9,394 nt of DNA from Patescibacteria group bacterium (GTDB taxonomy: Bacteria; Patescibacteriota; Saccharimonadia; Saccharimonadales; HK-STAS-PATE-42). The notes below the pieces were generated by a model, which saw nothing but the letters and a program-made list of their open reading frames with translations, was not told the DNA's origin and ran no database searches. A program made the translations under genes and the position numbers. This document shows positions 4,828 through 9,394 of the stretch, one piece after another; position 1 is the first letter of the stretch, and each line of letters opens with the position of its first letter. The stretch lies in the NCBI GenBank assembly GCA_030917805.1, contig JAUPUA010000056.1, positions 1-9,394 of the forward strand, given 5' to 3'.

Positions 4828-4852
4828 AACATATCTTTATATATAATTCAAT

Positions 4853-5029
4853 ACACTAAACAGCTTTTGCCTTACTATATTTAACCTACACCCAAACCGT
4901 TAAGTTTCTTTTTAGTGTCATAAAAATAAGTCGATTTAGCTGTTAAGATATAATTACCAAATTATTCTTAGCCATCAGCTCCAAGTAATCATGTAAAACA
5001 GTTGACTCTAAATCTGATATTTTTGGATG
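4853..5029. other. Non-coding stretch with no recognised feature
   Basis: The 454-base gap between the divergent genes at 4827 and 5282 holds repeat R3 (5030-5085) and the promoter at 5177-5206. In this first part I see only AT-rich sequence, with no ORF, strong hairpin, tRNA or repeat copy. The part from 5087 to 5176 has only a weak AGGC...GCCT hairpin (about 5107-5122) followed by ATTTTAT. Confidence 0.6.
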
Positions 5030-5085
5030 ATTAACAGTCTGCATAAACAGTTAGCGTAGGTTATGTTTCACTCTACCATTACGAA
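5030..5085. repeat. Dispersed repeat R3 (5' half)
   Basis: It begins ATTAACAGTC and matches R2 3821-3876 over about 56 bases with about five mismatches and one extra T in 'ACCATTACGAA'. Similarity stops after ACGAA, just where the part shared with R1 would continue. The copy lies upstream of the 300-residue gene and of the surface-protein promoter. Confidence 0.75.
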
Positions 5086-5176
5086 ATCTCAAATAAGCAT
5101 ACATAGGCTAATGGTGGCCTGATTTTATACTTAACCATAAGCATATTGCTACTTAGTCTATTTAATGTTGAGGGTA

Positions 5177-5206
5177 TTGACATTACTATTGATTGTATGA
5201 TAGTAT
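5177..5206 (+). promoter_or_regulatory. Promoter of the surface-protein operon
   Basis: A perfect -35 TTGACA (5177-5182), an 18-base spacer and a TAGTAT -10 (5201-5206) preceded by TGA (extended -10 form TGnTAGTAT) make the best-defined -35 in the window. The start would be near 5213, leaving a leader of about 68 bases. Only a weak AGAG (5269-5272) lies at normal distance from ATG 5282; AAAGGG (5259-5264) is too far for a usual spacing. Confidence 0.65.
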
Positions 5207-5281
5207 TGAACATAAGATCTTAAATCCAAGATAGATCAATCGAGAATTAATCTAAATTAAAGGGATACAGAGAATAATACT

Positions 5282-6880
5282 ATGACTAAATTTAATGAAA
5301 TGAAAGATGTTGCGGTTAGTGCACTTAATAGTGCATCTCAAGCCATTGATAACACTATTGAGAGTGTAAAGACATCTGGTTGGAGTGGAATAACAAAAGC
5401 TGCTCTAGGGGTTGCTGCTGTTGGAATTGTGGGTGGCATAGCTGGCGACGTACTAAGGCCTGCTCCTGCATATAGTACACCAGCAAACTTTACAGAAAAT
5501 GACACAGAGTCATCTGCAAATAATAGTAATGCAACAGAAGATCAAGCCGAGGAGACCAGTACTGAGACTGAGCAAACTGACCCAGTCGAAGAGGCTGTTC
5601 AGGCCAATGCTGCTAAATTTAGAGAAGCTGGCGGTGGTGTTGAAGCTTCTGAAAAAGTTGCTCGTCAGGAAGTTAGTGTATTCTTAGGTGCTCAAAGGGG
5701 TGAAATAGTTGGTGAACGTGCGGATGCCGCCTGTATCATCAAAACTCAAGAAGGTAAGTTTGTAGAAGAGTTCACTAAATCTGAGCTTGCTGAAGGAATG
5801 AACCCAGATGAGGCTAAGGCTGCATTTATTGCAGGACTTTGTAATGCCGAAAATGGAGTTAACGTCCCAGCTGTTGCTACTCAAATGGCTCAGTTAGAGG
5901 CCATGAAGAATAATATTGATATCAATGCCGAGTTCGATAAGGTCAATACTGAAATGACTATCAAGTACATTGAGGCCATGAAGAATAATCCTGATCTTGC
6001 TCAAGTTTACCTTGAAACTGTACAAAAGTTCTTAGGTGAAGCAGAGTTTGGCGCAGTAACTAGTGTTGCTGGCCAAAGAGATACAAGTATTTATACAGAT
6101 GAAGAAGGTCACATTGTCACTGTTGATGTCCTAAATAAAGAAGGTGCAGTGAGCGTACCAATCAACTACAGAACTGAGAACTTAGAAGGAGTTATGGTCG
6201 AGCAAACCATTGATGGTAAGCTATGCTTGCAGTTAATAAAGAAAAAGGTTCAACCAGCTCCTACTCCTGAAGCACCAGTTGCTCCAACACCACCACAAGT
6301 AGTCACTCCACCTACTGAGACCACTCCTCCACCTACAATACCACCAGTATATAATCACGAGCTTAAGGTTTGTGTCGGACTTGACGAAGACGGTAACAGG
6401 ATAATTGAATCCGTAAGAGGCGAAGGCTCAACTCAAGAAGAAGCTATTGAAAACGCTCAAGAACAATTTGATGCGCTAGAAGGTGATTGCGAAGTTGTCA
6501 CAACAACCTCAACCACTACTACAACTATATACGTAACTTCATCTACTTCATCTACTACTATCCCTGTTACAATCACAACAGTTACAACTCCTTCATCAAC
6601 GACTTCTACATCTCCAGATAAAATCACCACAACTACAGTTGATCAACCTGATGATCCTGATCCAACAGTTCCAGAAGTAACAGTTCCTGACGATACAAGA
6701 CCACCAGCAACCGTCGGAGGTAGCGGTCTTGGTAACTTGGCTAATTTTGCTTCTTACAACGGAAGAAACAACTCCTCAGTTAGTATGGCAGTGGGAGCTC
6801 TAGCAGCACTCATAGCATCAGCTCCACTAATCAGGCTTCACACTAAGAAGAAACTAATAGTTGGATCCAAAAAGGACTAA
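5282..6880 (+). CDS. Large exported stalk protein with Pro-rich and Thr-rich linkers
   Basis: The protein has 532 residues and no named family. A long N-terminal segment (1-36) precedes a Gly/Ala-rich hydrophobic helix (about 36-57). 'APAYS-TP' (61-67) is a possible signal-peptidase site, but the n-region is unusually long, so it could stay anchored. Next are an acidic Ser/Thr/Asn/Glu stretch (69-105), a helical domain (106-260) with a repeated EAMKNNxD motif, and a beta-rich part (260-322). A Pro-rich linker (324-356) leads to a small domain (358-405) with C364 and C403, a likely disulfide pair. A Thr-rich stalk (407-452), an acidic Pro segment (453-476), a second hydrophobic helix (500-517) and a basic tail (LHTKKK...KKD) complete it. 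The C-terminus has sorting-signal shape but no LPxTG. Its likely place is the cell surface. It is 34 bases upstream of the LPSTG protein and probably cotranscribed with it. Adhesion to a host cell is a guess from architecture. Confidence 0.75.
   Translation: MTKFNEMKDVAVSALNSASQAIDNTIESVKTSGWSGITKAALGVAAVGIVGGIAGDVLRPAPAYSTPANFTENDTESSANNSNATEDQAEETSTETEQTDPVEEAVQANAAKFREAGGGVEASEKVARQEVSVFLGAQRGEIVGERADAACIIKTQEGKFVEEFTKSELAEGMNPDEAKAAFIAGLCNAENGVNVPAVATQMAQLEAMKNNIDINAEFDKVNTEMTIKYIEAMKNNPDLAQVYLETVQKFLGEAEFGAVTSVAGQRDTSIYTDEEGHIVTVDVLNKEGAVSVPINYRTENLEGVMVEQTIDGKLCLQLIKKKVQPAPTPEAPVAPTPPQVVTPPTETTPPPTIPPVYNHELKVCVGLDEDGNRIIESVRGEGSTQEEAIENAQEQFDALEGDCEVVTTTSTTTTTIYVTSSTSSTTIPVTITTVTTPSSTTSTSPDKITTTTVDQPDDPDPTVPEVTVPDDTRPPATVGGSGLGNLANFASYNGRNNSSVSMAVGALAALIASAPLIRLHTKKKLIVGSKKD
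5897..5989 (+). repeat. Short direct repeat encoding EAMKNN in the stalk protein
   Basis: The 18-base GAGGCCATGAAGAATAAT occurs identically at 5897-5914 and 5972-5989, exactly 75 bases (25 codons) apart. The flanking codons are degenerate (LEAMKNNID against IEAMKNNPD), so this may be an old tandem duplication of a helical unit or a conserved motif. Confidence 0.7.
6500..6637 (+). repeat. Thr-rich low-complexity stalk coding region
   Basis: About 46 codons are dominated by Thr with Ser, Val and Pro, written mostly as ACA/ACT/ACC, giving simple CAACTA-like DNA. Such stalks hold a domain away from the surface and are often glycosylated. DNA of this kind can change length by replication slippage. 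Confidence 0.7.
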
Positions 6881-6914
6881 GGTTTAAACTACTAACATAT
6901 AAGGATAAACAATT

Positions 6915-8672
6915 ATGAAAAAAATCAAGCAATTACTAAAAAGGTTTAAGAAGGTTTCTACCACAAAGAAGGCAATTCTTGCTCTAGCACTTTCTGCCCT
7001 ACTAGCACCAGCTGCATTTGCCGTATGGGGTCCAGCTAGACCAGCATTTGACTGGAACACTCCAGAAGGTAAAAAAGGATCTCTAAACGGCCCAGTTTTC
7101 AATAGCTTTAAGAACTCACCTTTATACACCGATGAATTTAACTTTACTTCTGCTAGAAATGTTAATGACAACTTCTACAGTAACGACCTGAAGGTAAAAG
7201 ACGGAGACGAAGTTGAGTTTAAGCTTTTTATTCATAATAATGCTAACCAATCAACAAATGCCTCTGGTCTTGGGATTGCAAAAGATACTTACGCAGGAAT
7301 AGATCTTCCTCAAAATCAATTTGGGACTAAGAATGAACCAATTGGTTTTGTAGGAGCAAGTAATGCAACACCAAAAGAAGTTTGGGATGGAACAATGCTT
7401 AGTAGTGCAAATGGAAAGAAGTTTAAACTTGACTACCTTGAAGGAACTGCTAAGCTCAGCATCTTAGGTGGGGGACAAGTACTTCCGTTAAGTGATGCAT
7501 TTGTTTCAAAGAATGGTACTAAAGTTGGCAGTGAGAAAATCGATGGATTATGGAAAGGATGTTTTGAATACGTTGGATGGGTTAACATCCGCGTCAAAGT
7601 AATTGCTGAGCCTGAGCCAGAGGTACCTAACTTTACAATCAAAAAGTATGTTAACGGAGAAGATGCTCAAGATAACGCTACTGCTGTAAAAGTAAAAGCT
7701 GGTGAACAGTTTGATTACCGAGTAGATGTTACTAACACAGGTGATACTGAGCTTAAGAACGTTAAGGCATGGGACACACTCCCAACTGGAGTGTCTTATG
7801 TAGATAACACTCTTAAGCTTGAAGGAACAACCGTTACTAACGATGAAGATTTCTTCAACGCAAATAAAGGAATAAACATACCATCAATTGCAAAGGGCGC
7901 TAAAAAAAGCTTCACCTTTAAAGCGATTATCCCTGCAAAGGATAATGCCGAAAAAGAAAAGGCATGTAAGCCAGGCGTAGGAACATTCTACAACAACATT
8001 GCTAAAGCAGACCCAGAAGGACCACTTCCGATAAAGGATGATCCTGCAGTAGTTAACTGTGACTACACTCCACCTAAAAACGAGCCAGCAGTTAACATCG
8101 AAAAATCAGTCAGTAAGCCAGTTGTTGGTGTAAACGAAAGCTTTATCTACACTGTTAAAGTGACAAACACTGGTAACGTTGACCTAAAGAATGTTAAGGT
8201 AGATGACCCAGCCCCAATGAATGTAACTTTTGACTCAGTTGCACAAACAGCCGGAATGACATTCACATTCAGCCCGTCAAGAATTCAAGCAGTTATAGCT
8301 AGCCTCAAGATCGGTGAGAGCAAAAGCTTTAACATTAACGCAAGAGTAACAAAGTACGTACCAACACAAATCATCAACACTGCATGTGTAAATGCTTCAG
8401 AGGTTAACCCAGAAAACCCAACTGAGAATGATGATTGTGACGACGCACCAGTTACTACAGTAGAATTCTGCCCAATCCCAGGCAAAGAGAATCTACCAAA
8501 GAACGATCCAAGATGTGGACTGCCTACTGAGTTGCCATCAACAGGATCAGGACCACTTCTAGCAGTAGCTGCAGCAGTATTAGTCGGAGCATTAGCCTTC
8601 GTTACTAGTAAGAAGATGACTACTAAAAAAGTACAAACTTCAGCCAAGGCTTCTACCAAGAAGAAGCAGTAA
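6915..8672 (+). CDS. LPSTG-anchored cell-wall surface protein with two DUF11-like repeats
   Basis: The protein has 585 residues. The signal peptide has a basic n-region (1-19), hydrophobic core (20-33) and cleavage site AFA (34-36). The N-terminal domain (about 37-230) includes 'VKDGDEVEFKLFIHNNANQSTN...GLGIAKDTYAGIDLP', a pattern I associate with CPR surface proteins. Two DUF11/isopeptide-like beta domains follow: about 238-383 ('GEQFDYRVDVTNTGDTELKNVKAWDTLP') and 391-513 ('NESFIYTVKVTNTGNVDLKNVKVDDPAP'). Each carries the 'Y.V.VTNTG...LKNVKV.D..P' core, and each ends in a Cys-containing segment (C382; C491, C508). The C-terminus is a full sortase signal: LPSTG (540-544), hydrophobic helix (547-564) and Lys-rich tail. 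A sortase should therefore link it to the wall; none is in this window. AAGGA (6901-6905) sets the start. It is probably the second gene of the operon from 5177, ending at 8707-8739. Host attachment is likely but inferred. Confidence 0.9.
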   Translation: MKKIKQLLKRFKKVSTTKKAILALALSALLAPAAFAVWGPARPAFDWNTPEGKKGSLNGPVFNSFKNSPLYTDEFNFTSARNVNDNFYSNDLKVKDGDEVEFKLFIHNNANQSTNASGLGIAKDTYAGIDLPQNQFGTKNEPIGFVGASNATPKEVWDGTMLSSANGKKFKLDYLEGTAKLSILGGGQVLPLSDAFVSKNGTKVGSEKIDGLWKGCFEYVGWVNIRVKVIAEPEPEVPNFTIKKYVNGEDAQDNATAVKVKAGEQFDYRVDVTNTGDTELKNVKAWDTLPTGVSYVDNTLKLEGTTVTNDEDFFNANKGINIPSIAKGAKKSFTFKAIIPAKDNAEKEKACKPGVGTFYNNIAKADPEGPLPIKDDPAVVNCDYTPPKNEPAVNIEKSVSKPVVGVNESFIYTVKVTNTGNVDLKNVKVDDPAPMNVTFDSVAQTAGMTFTFSPSRIQAVIASLKIGESKSFNINARVTKYVPTQIINTACVNASEVNPENPTENDDCDDAPVTTVEFCPIPGKENLPKNDPRCGLPTELPSTGSGPLLAVAAAVLVGALAFVTSKKMTTKKVQTSAKASTKKKQ

Positions 8673-8706
8673 AGATCTAAACCGGTCACCTTTAAAATAA
8701 AAACTT

Positions 8707-8739
8707 AAGAAGCCTTCCTGAACAGGGAGGCTTCTTCTT
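8707..8739 (+). terminator. Terminator of the surface-protein operon
   Basis: A 12-bp stem (8707-8718 with 8725-8736, one G-U pair) closes on loop TGAACA. The tail is only partly T-rich (CTTGCTT). It lies 34 bases after the stop of the LPSTG protein. Confidence 0.8.
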
Positions 8740-8749
8740 GCTTAACAAG

Positions 8750-8758
8750 TGATAAAAT
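8750..8758 (+). promoter_or_regulatory. Extended -10 for the glycosidase gene
   Basis: TGA-TAAAAT fits an extended -10 and lies just after the terminator. No clear -35 is seen. The start would be near 8765, about 6 bases before ATG 8771. The AGG at 8760-8762, which looks like a Shine-Dalgarno, would then fall outside the transcript. Confidence 0.45.
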
Positions 8759-8770
8759 TAGGTAAACCAT

Positions 8771-9394
8771 ATGAAAAAAGCAATTTCTAAAATCAAATCC
8801 GTCCCACCATATCTAACCAGTCTCTGGAAATCATCTGGCAAACTGGTAAAAACACTCTTCATACTCTGTATTCTAGCTATCTCGATAGTTCTAGCTATGC
8901 GATTAGTTGCCCTTAAATACCAATCTTCTGAAGGTCAAAATGAGCACCAATTTGGCACTACTTTCGTCGAAAGCTATGCCGAACACCTAGGTCTAGACCC
9001 AAAACAAGCATTTGAGGCCATCACCACAGACCTCAATATTAAGAACTTAAGACTAGTCAGTTATTGGTCTGAAGGTGAAAAAGAAAGAGGCAAGTACGAC
9101 TTTACTGATCTAGATTGGCAATTTCAAAAAGCTCAAGAAAAAGGGATAAAAGTATCGCTATCTATTGGGCTCCGCCAACCACGCTGGCCAGAATGTCACC
9201 AACCAGACTGGAGCAAATCACTCACCAAAGATGAATGGTACCCGGAACTAAAGAAATATATTGCAGAAACCGTAAATAGATATAAAGATAACCCAGCCTT
9301 AATCAGTTACCAACTAGAAAACGAGTACTTTTTAAAAGATTTCGGAATCTGCCCAGATTACTCCAGAGATAGGTTAGTAGACGAGAGATCGGAA
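8771..9394 (+). CDS. Membrane-anchored glycoside hydrolase, clan GH-A-like (3' end missing)
   Basis: The first 208 codons are present and the frame is open to the right edge. A basic N-terminus (1-27) precedes a membrane helix (28-47, VKTLFILCILAISIVLAMRL). The start of a TIM-barrel glycosidase follows from about 59: 'HQFGTTFVESYAEHLGLDPKQAFEAITTDLNIKNLRLVSYWSEGEKERGKYDFTDLDWQFQKAQEKGIKVSLSIGLRQPRWPE'. This is the usual run of beta1-beta3 in GH5/GH42-type enzymes (R94, then W99, and 'DFTDLDW'). 'NPALISYQLENEYFLKDFG' carries the Asn-Glu pair N184-E185, where E185 should be the acid/base catalyst. The nucleophile Glu and the remaining barrel lie beyond the window. The N-terminal helix should tether it outside the membrane. 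The exact family and substrate cannot be set from this fragment. It has its own weak promoter after the upstream terminator. Confidence 0.8.
   Translation, partial: MKKAISKIKSVPPYLTSLWKSSGKLVKTLFILCILAISIVLAMRLVALKYQSSEGQNEHQFGTTFVESYAEHLGLDPKQAFEAITTDLNIKNLRLVSYWSEGEKERGKYDFTDLDWQFQKAQEKGIKVSLSIGLRQPRWPECHQPDWSKSLTKDEWYPELKKYIAETVNRYKDNPALISYQLENEYFLKDFGICPDYSRDRLVDERSE
9386..9394. other. Possible sequencing-adapter remnant at the right end
   Basis: The last nine bases, AGATCGGAA, are identical to the first nine bases of the Illumina TruSeq adapter. If the window end is also the contig end, these bases, and the final Arg-Ser-Glu of the glycosidase, may be an artefact. A nine-base match can also occur by chance. 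Confidence 0.4.

Noticed and set aside
3821..5085. Repeats as integron attC sites
   Set aside because: No convincing RYYYAAC / GTTRRRY core pair frames the repeats, and the two enclosed genes point in opposite directions.
3821..5085. Repeats as a CRISPR array or IS ends
   Set aside because: The copies are hundreds of bases apart with genes between them, they are direct and not inverted, and no transposase is present.
6884..7171. 95-residue minus-strand ORF across the start of the LPSTG gene
   Set aside because: It is antisense to the signal peptide and first domain of a firmly assigned gene.
8285..8689. 134-residue minus-strand ORF opposite the LPSTG protein
   Set aside because: It overlaps a well-supported plus-strand gene with a recognisable domain and sorting signal; its sequence is a mirror of that coding.
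1..9394. UGA recoded as glycine, as in Gracilibacteria/Absconditabacteria
   Set aside because: Genes use GGN for Gly, read through at full length under the standard code, and contain no in-frame TGA; absence of TGA stops in about 11 genes is expected often enough in AT-rich DNA.

Overview
The window looks like an accessory, surface-protein-rich stretch of a small-genome Patescibacteria (CPR) bacterium, most likely Candidatus Saccharibacteria (TM7). No rRNA or tRNA is present, so the assignment is inferred from gene content. The support is: AT-rich DNA with short genes; a small DUF4352-type exported protein; a large LPSTG-anchored protein with DUF11 repeats and an N-terminal 'HNNA...GIAK' domain of the kind I associate with CPR cell-surface proteins; and a membrane-tethered glycosidase. 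Every stop codon seen is TAA or TAG and no gene is interrupted by TGA, so there is no sign of UGA recoding.

Region 1 (1-2267) holds small membrane proteins with their regulators. A possible partial minus-strand gene runs off the left edge (1-57). It is followed by a four-helix EamA/SMR-like membrane protein (78-416). An XRE regulator (436-660, minus) diverges from a DUF4352-type exported protein (760-1323), which ends in a strong terminator. Their shared intergenic region carries a good sigma70-type promoter and three operator-like inverted repeats. Next comes a two-gene operon of a 2TM-like membrane protein and a PadR-type regulator (1463-2267), with a 9-bp-arm palindrome over its -10 box.

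Region 2 (2314-5100) holds accessory genes of mostly unknown function. They are an HTH protein resembling phage terminase small subunits, two small hypothetical ORFs, a cysteine-containing 108-residue hypothetical, and a 300-residue protein whose C-terminal half has the E...D...QVK layout of a PD-(D/E)XK nuclease fold. Three related copies of a dispersed repeat (3219-3250, 3821-3895, 5030-5085) bracket the last two genes. This gives a modular repeat-gene-repeat-gene-repeat layout. Several genes here lack a Shine-Dalgarno sequence and have a -10-like box just upstream of the ATG.

Region 3 (5177-9394) encodes cell-surface functions. A promoter at 5177-5206 probably drives two large exported proteins: a 532-residue stalk protein with Pro-rich and Thr-rich linkers, and a 585-residue DUF11/LPSTG wall protein. 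A long hairpin terminator follows. A membrane-anchored clan GH-A-like glycoside hydrolase then runs off the right edge, where the last nine bases match the start of the Illumina adapter. Together these look like host-contact or adhesion proteins, fitting the epibiotic lifestyle known for Saccharibacteria, but the individual roles are inferred.
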